Source of the DNA: Nymphaea colorata
Lineage: Eukaryota > Streptophyta > Magnoliopsida > Nymphaeales > Nymphaeaceae
DNA: 64,000 nt
Direction of reading: 5' to 3'
Assembly (NCBI RefSeq): GCF_008831285.2
Contig: NC_045141.1
Coordinates: forward strand, 17,160,106-17,224,105
This document shows, piece after piece, positions 12,940 to 24,500 of this stretch. The translations under genes and the position numbers were made by a program. The stretch's first letter is position 1; every line of letters starts with the position of its first letter. The notes beneath the pieces were generated by a model that saw only the letters and a list, made by a program, of their open reading frames with translations, did not search any database and was not told the origin of the DNA.

Positions 12940-14749
12940 AAAAAAAAAAAAAACTTGGGTACCTCTAAAAACTTGGGATGGACGGCACCTGAGAACTTGT
13001 CCCCAATTTTTCTAGTGGGCAGCATCTGGTGAATGTCACTTACTTGACAAGAACATTTGTAGTTCAAGTGGAGGGGATACACTAGTTGTAAGGTCAAAAC
13101 CAGGTGTACTTTAGGGGGTGCTTGATTCTTTTTTAAGGAAGAAAAAGGAGCGCGTTTGAATGGTAAAAACTTTTAATCTGGAAGATGCCAGAAAAGCTTT
13201 GCCAGTGAAATAAATGCTTGCTAAAGAAGGGCGCGTGATCAGAGGAGAGGAGTACGCCATTGGCGTGGCCGGAAAGTAATAGGGTTTCGACGATTGTGGC
13301 TTTTACCATTTTGCTTCCGTGAGAGCTCTTCAAGGGTGGGAAGCTTTCCCGTAGAGAGCACGGCAGACTCGACGAAAGAAAGAAAGATCTAAATGAGATA
13401 TGTAAACAATTACGTAAAGGAAGGAAAAATAGTTAACAGCGTAGGAAGAGAACAGGGGAGAGCTAGAAACTGAGTCCAAATTGTAAATGTTTTCTGGATG
13501 GTCCAAAGAAGCCTCAACCAACCGGACATCGACTCAACAATTAAAGCTTTCAATGGCAGAGTTGGCGGAAACGTATTGGTGACCTTTCCTCATAACTCAG
13601 GCCCCATTAAGAGTCTGAGTAGATCGACTCCATCAATTAAACAAGTTTAGATCGCCCATTGTCATAAAAAATGTGTATTATACGATGAGAAAAAAGATGG
13701 ATATAATACGGTAAAATTGTATATCTCGAAAATAAAACAAAAAAAATCTCGACAAATTTTTTAAAAAATTAAAACATTAAATAAATCTTAAAAATGATAA
13801 AAAAATCGTAAAAAACCTAGAAAAACCGAGCATAATACACTTTTCTTTCATGTCTTTTATTTTTTGATGTTTTTTAAAAAAAAGATGTGTTTTGTATGAG
13901 TATTATACGACTAGCTATGGTTTGTTATATTATGCATGTTTTTTTCCAATAAAACATGTTCTTTGTGCCGGTGGATCGAGCTACATATAAGAATATATAT
14001 ATATAAAAGAAGGAGAAAAATTTATGTATTTCTCTATCCAAGTTTCGATAGAAATTTATAGATATATATACTCGAGCTCAGCCATTGGCCCGACTCGTGT
14101 CGTTAACAGAGTTGAGTTCAAGATTCCCTTTCCCAGCCGAGTCGAGCCAAGCTCCATCGGCCGGCATGGACGGCTCCGGACTCAACCCCCGCGTCATGCG
14201 CCAATTATCTAATTTGAGGGGCCCCTTTGCTAATTCGTTGGCCTTTCGAACCCTGCCGTCTACAGTGACTCCACATCTATTCTTGTTTCTGGTGATGTCG
14301 AACGAAGAATACTTCTTTGTGCAATTCACGGCAAAATTTTCGAAAGTGACGGCTCCCAATATATATATATAATGATGCTTTATAGCGTCTTCAAAGAGTT
14401 GGACTTGGACTTCCACTTGGAGTGGATATATATCACTGTCACGTCCAATGAGATCATCCATTATCTTATCAATAAACCTGGATTAGAGTTTTAATTGTTC
14501 TGTGAGATTAGTTGCTGGTTGATCTGGACAAAAAGTATACTAAATTCAAACTTGACTCCAAAATGGATTTGAGTTTTGTTATGCATCAAAACAAAAGAAC
14601 TGGATCTCCACTCAGTATGTATCAGCTAATTTTCCGTATAATTGAGGGGAAATTAAGAAGATCGCAACTTAATTTCTTTATAAGGAGAAGAACAACAAAT
14701 ATGAAATTTGACTCATCTCAATGCACAAGTAGCTTGCCAGGGATTTCAT

Positions 14750-15110
14750 ATATTTGGAGGATTCAAATTCAGATTTAAATATGAATGAAGAAAAATCTAT
14801 GTGATATGTGAATCTGAATTCACAAACTAAATCTGATTTTTGGGTCCACATTCAAATCTGTATTTGACTTTTAAACCAATCCAAACTGCATATAAGATTT
14901 ATTCAAAACTAAATCCAATCCAAATTGGGATCCATATCCAATTGGATATTTACTTAAACTGAATCTGGTATGATGTCATTTCTTAGATCCAAATCTGATA
15001 TGATTTCTTATATGAATATCAATTGTTTTTCTATATCCAATGTTTTTGAAGTGCTTCAGTTGGACATCAGATCTAAATCACATTTATTAACATCCTTATA
15101 GCTGGCATTA
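14750..15110 (-). mobile_element. Degenerate GGATTCGGAT-type MITE relic, opposite orientation
   Basis: The stretch carries many degraded ATCCAAATC / AATCTGAATTC / ATATCCAATTGG motifs in the complement of those at 2775-3097 and 58662-59085. Terminal sequences are too eroded to set boundaries or a target duplication. Confidence 0.35.
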
Positions 15111-16980
15111 GAGCAGACAACTTTTAGTCTACAACTCTGACCCGGATTAATGGGTCTGAATGTTGGATCTCTTTGCAAATAATCCCACCTCAAAATCTTG
15201 ATTAAACCCATTCTTCCCAGCATACCAACACCTCCATTTTATATGTTTGTAGCCATGAATGAAATTTCAAGAACAAAAATGTACATGACTAACAGAGGTG
15301 ATCAGTTAATTCAACAATGAGTAGAGAGCTAGCGCTCGATTTTGTAATTGTTAGTACCACTACCATCAACTCAAAGGCAATCCAATAGCCTACTGGCTCA
15401 AGCTTGGTCGAGCTTGGACTCATCTTTCCAATATATATGACAAACATGATCTTAAGAGCGATTTGAGGAGAAACATATACTAAGTTTGTTGTTTTCTTAC
15501 TTAAATAATGTTTTTTAATAGTCAAAAAATGAACAGCGGTTATAACATCAAAATTTTTGTAGTATAAGATCAATTTTTTTATAAAAATAACTTGCGTTAA
15601 AGCATGATTTATATTAAATTAGCGTCTGTAAACATATTAGAAGGTTCATATTTTATTTAAACATTTTTTAACACAAATCCGTTTGCAACTGATTTGTGGC
15701 CGATACAGGGGCGTTTCCTATTTTTAATTATGTTTTCTTTACTTTCTCAACAAGTATAAGTATATTGTTTATGGAGTTAGCCGAATGGCATGGCCGATTC
15801 TTCTCTTTGTCAAATCTTGTGGGCAGAATTTTGCAAAATGGTGACTAAATATGCTAGAGTTCGAATATGTTAATAGTTACCTGGTTATTTTATGTTCTAC
15901 GCACCTTGCAATTTAAAGCAGTACTTAAGTATAAAAGCATTCAAATACGAACATGCTTCCACCTTTCTTCTTAAGCGTCATGCAAATGTTAATCATTCTA
16001 AGTGAATGATTTTTTAAGTCAACATATTGTTTATTCATCATAACGCGCATGTAAGTCTTTCTAAATTCTTATTATAAAAAACTAAGGACGTATGATTTTT
16101 GCAACGTTTTTCCTTGCAAAGATTTGCATCTATTTTGGCAATCTGACTAAAATAAATATGCCTGTAATAGAAAATTTTAGCTTGTATCAAAGTTAAGGTC
16201 ACAGTATGCACACATTCATGAGAGAATTGTAATCAGCCAGATGACTAGAAAAAATTTAAAGCCTGTCACTTAAAAAGACATTAAACTATTGCTAAAAGCA
16301 CTATAAATTATCCTTGCACCCTAAAACTCATGACTGCATTTAATGTCTTACATAGATTGTTTCCTTGTAACTAATTTTTAATTTTAAGTCATCCGGCCAG
16401 CCAAAAGTTGTGACAGGACATAACTAATGACTACGTAATTATTTTAACAATAACTACCCAATTCTATGTATATAAGAAAACCCGCAAACATTAACAGGTT
16501 GAAACATACTACCCGCATAGAATTTTCATCCTCTCAACAATCAGTCCGTCAAATTGATCATCAGAATTAACCGGCTCGCACCTTGTTTAACAGACTAGAC
16601 ACGAACTGCTGAGAGACAATCAAGTGGTTAACATGGTCAGGAAAGGCATTTGGCATTCACCCACTTAATCGGTCAATGTGACTTCAAGGCTCAGGATTGA
16701 CCTCGAGCCCCCCATCAAGCAAACAATATCCACGATACAGGTAGGTCTACTACTCCATGCATGCATATAAAATGCCATGACCAAGCCACCAAAGCAAAAT
16801 ATATACACAAAAGCATGAGAAAAAAGAGGCTTTAGATATAGCAAGTGGATGTATCTAACTGTTAATTGCAAAACCAAAGCATCAACAAGAAACTCAACCA
16901 CAATATGGACCCTAAACAAAGAGTGCAAGTTCTTCATAAAGCACCAAAATTGGGGGTTCGATAACAACATCAAAGACAAA

Positions 16981-19971
16981 TCAATAACCACCCTTGAGGT
17001 CATTGACAACATCATATGGGATAGGAGTCACGGTTTCCAACGTCGCCCCTTCCACCATAAAACCAGGTTTCGGGCCTTCAGGCTGCCGCTTAGTGCTGAT
17101 TTTCTCACCACGTGCTTTTGCCTCGGCCTTCAACTTTTCATTCTCAACTTTCCTGCGAAGGAAATCTTCCCTGCAGCGTGATGGCAGCACGTGCTCCACA
17201 CGAACATGAATTCTCTTTCTTATAATCCTGTTCCCAACCTACCATTTCAAAACCAAATATTTATCAATAAGATATTGCACAACATTGATATGCATTGATC
17301 ATCAAGGCCCACGGGTATCAATAGAAAACATACTACCAGATGCTCACTAGAAAAGCAAGAAAAAAGAAAAGCAAGGAAGCTGAAACACAAGCAGAGGTAC
17401 AAGATTGACAAAAAACTTCCACGAGAAAGAACCACACTGCATGTTGTCCACCCAGATTATATCATGAAGTTACAGCTGTTAGCATAGGATGCATAAAAAG
17501 AAGTGAGTTCTCCAGAATTATGAACCTTACATATGCAACCTCCAATTGACATGTATAACTAGGAGACAGCCTTCCACTTAACACCTCTCAACCCTTAGTT
17601 GTTGAATCACAACATCTACATATTTTGACATTTGTGCAGCAATGACAAGTTGTCATAGGCAAACCAAATTTTTAACACCTGCATAATTACGTCTGGAAAA
17701 CCTTATGAAACTGACGTTCTTGTCAGCATGTCTGTTCCAGTGTACTTTGCAGCATATTATCGCTCCCCAAATAGGACGGCAGGACTCAAAAGCCCCTTCA
17801 TCCTTTTTGTAACTCCTTGAGCACTCCCACTCTTCTTCCTTTCAATAAACCATTATGCATATGCATTTTTACATATATACCTGCATGTACATACACTATT
17901 TGCGTCTACAGATACATGCATGTGTATATAATGTATGCATACCAAGCAATCATGTGTAATGTCAAAAAATCATTTTTTGAGGTCATACTGTCGTTTCACA
18001 CTTTTTCAAAGGGTGTCAACCAACAATTTGAAATTAAAAATTACTTCTCCCGTGATATGACTCTAACTTGGCCGGATACCATACAACAACTCCTCTGGCC
18101 CTCATGCTTTATGGCATTATCTTTCACCTACATCAGATCAAGAGATCTAACAACACGGATTTGTTTATATAAAAATCATTTATAATCATCAGAAATGCAC
18201 ACTTCTCAGTATGGCTCCAATCAACATAGTAGACAAACAACAAGACGATTACTCCACGATCACATAGCTGGCTGGATTCATGATTCATGGACTAGTTGGT
18301 GAACTAGATTAGCCCCACTAGTAATTCACAAACGAGTAGGTTTTTTGGTGATAGGTCCATACTGACATTGTTTAGCTCATTTAGTTACATTTTTCACTAT
18401 TAACACTGAGCCAACTTTGTCATTTGCTAATTATATAATGAATTATTTACTTTAGCAATAACACTGAGCCAACTTAGATGCTTACCGATTCCTTATGTCA
18501 ATTAGTTATCTTAGTATTTCAGACACCAATTGCTTGACCGCTTAGGCTACTGTAGTCACTTTCTGAATAGCTTGTTACTTTAGATACCTGCCAACTAGCT
18601 AGTCCATTTAGCTATCTTTGTTATTAACTAGTTGAGCAACTGAATGATGTGCCCCCGGTTCTTTGTGCCTTCGCGTTCCCTGACTTGAAACCATTTGATC
18701 AAGTGATCAAATGTCAAAACTAATTTAATAGATGAGATTGACATAGTTTGTTTAACAAATAAGAACAGTTGAAACACATTATTCAAACTAAAAAATGGAA
18801 TGTCAAGGGCATGAAAATCAATGGCCCACAATGCAACAAAATTTAATGGCCAAAAAAATATGGTCGGTTTACAAAAACATGGCCAGGAGAATTACTTGTA
18901 ACAAGAAATCTACGATGAACCTATTTACACCACTAGAGAAAGTGAAGTTGTCTGCTTTCAATTATGATAGCAGAAATCGGGATCATCTACCCCAATTGTA
19001 TATGCTCTAAAATCACAGGCCCGCAACCCCTTCATCCTCATAAAAAAGGAGTGTCCAACAGGTACAGAAGGAGGAAATGCAATTTCCTCTGCATCTACAT
19101 ATATCCACACACATAAGTACAATAACTACTTCAAACAAATCACCATCATTTGCAAAAGAAATCACATTCTTCATAACTGAATCATCATATCGTTAAAGCA
19201 AACAACTTCCACGATGAACCTCAAAATTTTCCTCCAACACTTAATGCAGAAGTTATGCCCTTCGTACTTCAGTTAACTCCGATCCAGCAGCTAATTGGCC
19301 GAAAGAAGCAAGAATCTATTTCAGCTGCTTGATTCCATCTTCGTAACATTTCTTGAGAGATGCAGAACGGAGTTGGTAGTCTCTAATCAACACCGAGACA
19401 TCATAAATTCACTACGGGAACCAGATCTTTCAAACTTAACAGTAGATAGAAACTACGACCCGACATCTTGAAAAAGCCGGAATTTTTGCGTTGTGAATCA
19501 CGATAACTCAACTTGTCCTACATTTTCAGGGAACTAAGGGAACCAAAATGTCGACCAATCAATTGAAGAAAAATGCACCGCTCTAAGAAAATGGACCACT
19601 ACCCACTGTCCGAAGCTAAGCCAACAAAAAATAGTAACACAACGAGAATTACAGATCTAAAGATAGTCGAGATAGAAGACCATGCTCCACCGAGAATAAA
19701 AATAAATAACTAGGAAAAGAAGGGGAGGGAGGACCTGCTTGTTTATCTCAACGCCGATGGCGCGCTTGTTGATGTCCCAAACCCTGCCGGTGCGGCCATG
19801 GTAGAACTTGTGCGGCATCCCCTTGTGGACAGCTCCGTTCACCTTGATGTCAACGTAGTCGCCGATCTTGTAGGTGCGGAGATAGGTGGTCAGAGGGATG
19901 TACCCCTTCTTCCTGAAGGGCCGCGCGAAGAGGTCGCGCGTTCGTGAACGGAGACCGTGGCCGGCAGGCAT
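16981..19971 (-). CDS. RPL21: 60S ribosomal protein L21 (eL21)
   Basis: Two coding exons: 19971-19735 (79 codons) and 17238-16981 (85 codons plus stop), giving 164 residues, the usual plant length. Exon 1 starts [20 protein letters not shown] and contains the conserved [14 protein letters not shown] and [14 protein letters not shown] segments. Exon 2 resumes [17 protein letters not shown] and ends [10 protein letters not shown]. The donor is CAG/GTCCTC (a GTCCTC donor is slightly weak) and the acceptor is GGTAG/GTTGGG. The 2.5-kb intron is large for a ribosomal protein gene and shows only AT-rich sequence. The protein is a structural component of the cytosolic large subunit. It lies head-to-head with the proteasome gene, 1.6 kb between start codons. 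Confidence 0.96.
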
Positions 19972-20106
19972 CGCTTCTTTTCCTCCTCCGCTTCTCTCAC
20001 CGGCGCCGCCGCTCCGCTCCTTCTCCTTCCCTTCCTCTGCTTCTTCTAACGCGTTGCCTACTTCACTCGGCTCTCCGCTGGATGGCCTTTTATCATGGAG
20101 GGAGAG

Positions 20107-20114
20107 AAACCCTA
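20107..20114 (+). promoter_or_regulatory. Telo-box (AAACCCTA) upstream of RPL21
   Basis: AAACCCTA lies about 140 bp upstream of the RPL21 start codon. Telo-boxes are typical of promoters and leaders of plant translation-related genes. A second copy lies in the leader of the divergently transcribed proteasome gene (21552-21559). Confidence 0.6.
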
Positions 20115-20942
20115 GGTTGGGATGCCTTTCCGTTCGGACCGGTTCTTTCTTACTCGTTATGTACCCGGCCCGAACAATCCATGAGACGAGAATCAAATAT
20201 TTTTTTTTTCTCTGCACCAAAAAATTGTTTTGTAGGAAATTGCTCACAATAATTATTTAACAATACCATGTTCCAATTTGGATTCGATTTCAAACACGTG
20301 TCCTAAGGCCCTGCCTCTTTGGATGTAGAACGGGGAGTTATGTTCATAGAATCTCTTGTTTAGGTGTTTTAAGTTTTTATCTTGTATTGATTTGAACCAA
20401 CCAAAAATAAATAAACAAAAACGTGAGCATTCCCTGAATGTTGTTGTTCCCTTTGCTATCAAGCCTATGAAAAGTTCAATATCATGTTTGAGGTTGTGAC
20501 TGTTCAAAAACATTCGGCAGAACAACAAACGCATGACTAACCAAACAACTTTTATAATCACCTCTTTTTTTTCCTTTTCATTTCTTTCTCATGAAAGCGG
20601 TGAATACTTGAGCCATGATCACTTAAGGGTTTCTAAATTCCTAATCTTAAGCAATCAGAAAAACTTGGAGCGAGCAAGGTGAATCAAGTCTCGAACGATA
20701 TGGTAAATGGTAGTAAATGAAGACAAATTTATGAACAATTTGAGCAGATCTGATGTCCGTCTGAATCTTTTCATGTCAAAGAGATGCATTCTCCCCTTGT
20801 TTGGTCGTGGTCGATTCATCAAATCAATTGTAAAATCAGTATCAAAAACATTGCATAAAGGAAGCGACACTCATCTAATCGGGCCACTATGATTCCCTTT
20901 TCATTTGCTTCAGTGGGAATTTTTTTATGGGTGCTTCAATTA

Positions 20943-21117
20943 GATGGCGTTTGATAGCCTTCGATTGAATCTAAGGTTTGAGGCCCTGAAGATCTCATAG
21001 CATGGATTTTGAATATATACTATATGTTAAAAACAATAGATTTAAGGTCCAAGAAAAGGGTGATCTGATCTGAAATCTTATAATTTGAGATAGATCCGCC
21101 GTTAAACAAACACAACC
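20943..21117. mobile_element. Tourist-like MITE with TTA target duplication
   Basis: A 175-bp element starting GATGGCGTTTGATAGCC and ending (minus strand) GGTTGTGTTTG, flanked by TTA at 20940-20942 and 21118-21120. TTA duplications and a GTTTG-bearing terminus fit Tourist / PIF-Harbinger MITEs. The inverted repeat is imperfect, so it is not young. It sits in the RPL21-PAA intergenic region. Confidence 0.6.
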
Positions 21118-21255
21118 TTAGATAAAAAAAAAAACTCAGTGGAACCACTCAAACTTCTCTTAAAAAATATGTTTGGGTATAAACTGAGTCGAGTCAGATT
21201 ACAACCCCATCTGCAAGGACCAAAAGCCAAAAGCGAGCCACTTTTTTTAAACACA

Positions 21256-21418
21256 TTTGAATGCCTTCATGCAAATTGACAACAACTTTTTTCCGATTTA
21301 ACAAATTTAAATTTTACTCACATATTACAGTATCATAGGCACTTTTTTGTAAATACTTTTTGAGATTTGAATGCCTTCGTGAAAATCGACAACTTTTTCC
21401 CGATTTAACAAATTTAAG
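21256..21418. repeat. Tandem duplication in the PAA promoter
   Basis: About 55 bp beginning ATTTGAATGCCTTC and ending GATTTAACAAATTTAA occurs at about 21256-21310 and again at about 21366-21418, with a few differences. It lies 150-315 bp upstream of the proteasome gene start codon, so it may affect promoter spacing. Confidence 0.75.
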
Positions 21419-21551
21419 CTTTTAGTTTGTCGACTGGACTTTTCTTGTAAATTACTAATGACTCTCCTGTCTTGCAGGCCAAGGCATTTCCCCAGTCTCG
21501 CTTTCCTTCCCTCTCAGAGCCTTCAAAACCAGAGGGATCCAGATCAAGGAG

Positions 21552-21559
21552 AAACCCTA
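21552..21559 (+). promoter_or_regulatory. Telo-box in the PAA leader
   Basis: AAACCCTA, 11 bp before the start codon of the proteasome gene. It matches the copy near the RPL21 start, consistent with shared growth-linked expression of the divergent pair (inference). Confidence 0.55.
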
Positions 21560-21569
21560 GAAGGGAAAG

Positions 21570-24500
21570 ATGAGTCGTGGAACAGGAGCTGGTTACGATC
21601 GCCACATCACTATCTTCTCTCCCGAGGGTCGCCTCTATCAAGTTGGTGCGTCAGTTGTTATTCTTTCTTTCTCCATTTTGGGTTGCCCTCTTTCAGTTTT
21701 CTGCTAGTCATCCTAAGGCAAATTAGAGGCTTGTTCATGGAGGGGTTCCAAAAGTTTCTCTTGGAATCGGAGTCGGGGAGTCGCGAACTTTCTTTCAGGG
21801 TGAATGTGCCTTTAAATTAACACTTCGGGATTGATCTCCAAAAGATTGCGAGGGAATTGGGGTTCATGTTGGGGAGTGCCGAAGATAATTTATCTCGTTT
21901 AGTGGGTTAAGGATCATTGACGTGCGTTTGTTTTGTGTGCAGAATATGCGTTCAAAGCCGTGAAGGCTGCCGGAACAACTTCCATCGGCGTTCGCGGGAC
22001 CGACTCCGTCTGTGTGGTGACGCAGAAGAAGGTTCCGGTGAGTGGTGTCGAATTCCAGCTGTGATGTAACATGCTTCTTTGGCGGATCATTTCGCAACTT
22101 TTGTAATTTTTGGTGTTGCAGGACAAGCTTTTGGATCAGACGAGCGTTTCCCATTTGTTTCCCATCACCAAGTACCTCGGCCTATTAGCAACAGGCATGA
22201 CTGGTAAATTCTTGCCCATCACCTTTCAGATACTATATTCCTTATATTTTTTTGCTCACATGAAGTGGAAAGTATTCAGTTTGTTTTTTATTGTCGAGAA
22301 ATTTTCTGTGGAAAATCTCTTATAGAAATACCTGGCGTTTGTGCACTACATGCATTCGTGAGTTTGTGATTACGTAAAAAGCCGACTCTTGATAAGCTGC
22401 ATGGTACTGTGTAGTTGCCCAACCATGATCTCCAGACTTGCTGGATCTTGATGCTAATCAGTGGTCAACATTGTTCTTAGTCAATTAAAACTAGAACCGA
22501 AATGGCTTTTGGCCAAATGGTGTTTAGGACCAATCCCATGATGGTTTTGTTTGATGTGTTGTTATTGTTTTTCGCCTCTCTATCGTTATTTCTTAATGAT
22601 GGGACTGATTAAGTAATATTTTGTCCAACGAGCTTTCAGCTGATGCAAGATCGTTAGTCCAGCAAGCCAGAAATGAAGCGGCCGAATTTCGTTTTAAATG
22701 GGGTTACGAAATGCCAGTGGATGTTTTAGCAAAATGGTATGGCATTCTTAGTTCATAATTTGGGTGCTAAGTGCTTGGATAAATTAATAATGTTTTACCT
22801 TTATCATTGGATCAAATTTGCATACTGCCATGCTGGGAGTAATGCTGTTTGATTATTATTATTATTATTATTGTAGTGATATAGGCCATAGCTGAATCTG
22901 TCTATCAGTTACATGTAGTAATATTTTTGCATGTTAATAGTTTGGTGTTAAACATGTTATTTTTTTCATTCAGATCACATCATAAATTAATTAGCCTTTG
23001 ACATGTATAATCTCTCTCTCTCTCTCTCTTTATCTCTCTTCCCCAATGATGCCCCCTTTTTCCATTTGTTAGTGATATTCTTGATCAAGTTTGTCAGGTT
23101 ATGATATATTTATATGCTTTTGCAGTAAAAATTGTACACTATATTTCACTACTGCAATTTCAATATGAAAAAAAGATCAAGAAGGTTAAGCCAAGGAAAA
23201 TTTATGCTAACCAACACATGCAAATATCATAGATAATTAGCAACTTAAGGTGATTTTTTTGAGTCATGTTCTAAGTAAATCATTTTAGCTTGTTGTCATG
23301 ATTTATGCAACTGATAATGCATCATCTGCATCGTCTATCTGTTCCTCAGTTCTAATTGTAGCCTTGTATGTTTTGCTTAATTCATGTCCCGTTTGAATGC
23401 ATGGAACTAAATACTTAGGCATCAAAATGCTGGGTATTTAGTACCAAATACTCTTTTGGTGGATGTTTTGTTCCACCTTCCATATGCTCTATTTTGTTTG
23501 ATGTCCTGAAACTTTGTTCCAGGTATTTTAGTTCTATGTTTGTTTATGCATGGAACTAAAATTCCACCTTAATTGATTATCAACAAGAGCTATCACCTTT
23601 TTTTATCATGCCTAATTAAGCACATACAGTTCAAGCAATCTCGCTGATAAATGTCTTTACCGACAACTCAGTGACTGCTATCTTTGTTTTCCCTTGAATG
23701 CATCATTTATTTGTAATGGTGTAGGCCTCCTAAAAAAAGAGAAAAGGGAAAATAAATTACACACACTTGCATTACATTAACAATTTACTTTACTAGCAAT
23801 AATTGAAGAATTATATTCCTTGTTTCCTAATGACAAAAAAAAAAGGAAAAGGAAGGTGGTGATGTCCTAGAAACGACAAGAAGAATAGAAGATAAAGAGA
23901 GAGAAATATGATATAGCTTGATCAGGGAAGACCAACCATAATGCAAGGATGATTTATGACTAAGAAATACACTCATATTTGGTTAGAATGCCTAGGTCCA
24001 ACCCGTGCTGATTCTAATTCTAAATTTTGAACCATGTGTAGGAACCTAACTGCAACGTTCCTAAATGGCCACCAACTGTCCCTCAAAGTCTTCCCTGTCT
24101 TGAACTCCTGCCTGCCAACTTGCCGTCTCAACAATGTCAATAAGCAATGGATGGATGAGTACATCCTTGAGGCCAAACAGACGCTTGGCTACCCTCTCGA
24201 ACCATTGGCAAATCTTGAGGATTCGAATCCGGCAAAGCAATTTGATACCTTATTGTACATGGCATTCCAACACCCTTCTTGTGATCGGATGAAGGGAAGC
24301 CACATATGGTCGGGACACTCGAGGCTCTTGTTCTTGGGGCAGTATGTGTTGGAGCTCATGTTGGCCGAGTTCTTCCTGCAGACATATCTTAGGGATACGC
24401 GGAAGGGGAAGTGGAAGGAGACATGGAAGGGAGAGACGAGGAAGGGGAAAGGGAAGGAGATGTGGAAGGGAGGGACATGGAAGGGGAAGGAGACGTGGAA

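Larger units (their letters stand above)
9930..16980. other. 7-kb gene-poor region
   Basis: No ORF here has a recognisable domain or splice structure. It holds a tandem duplication near 10716-10800 (unit about 45 bp, TAATTGAACTT...), another near 11931-12015 (unit about 50 bp, AACACCCATCAACTAAA), CT tracts near 11851 and 12346, the TA microsatellite at 12899, and a degenerate GGATTCGGAT-type element near 14750-15110. The rest is AT-rich with nothing I can identify. Confidence 0.5.

Noticed and set aside
14078-14461. 127-codon open frame on the minus strand
   Set aside because: No recognisable motif, no splice context, and an overlapping frame on the other strand is equally open.
19657-20247. 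196-codon minus-strand frame around RPL21 exon 1
   Set aside because: The frame merely extends RPL21 exon 1 into its leader and intron; the real protein starts [11 protein letters not shown] at 19971.
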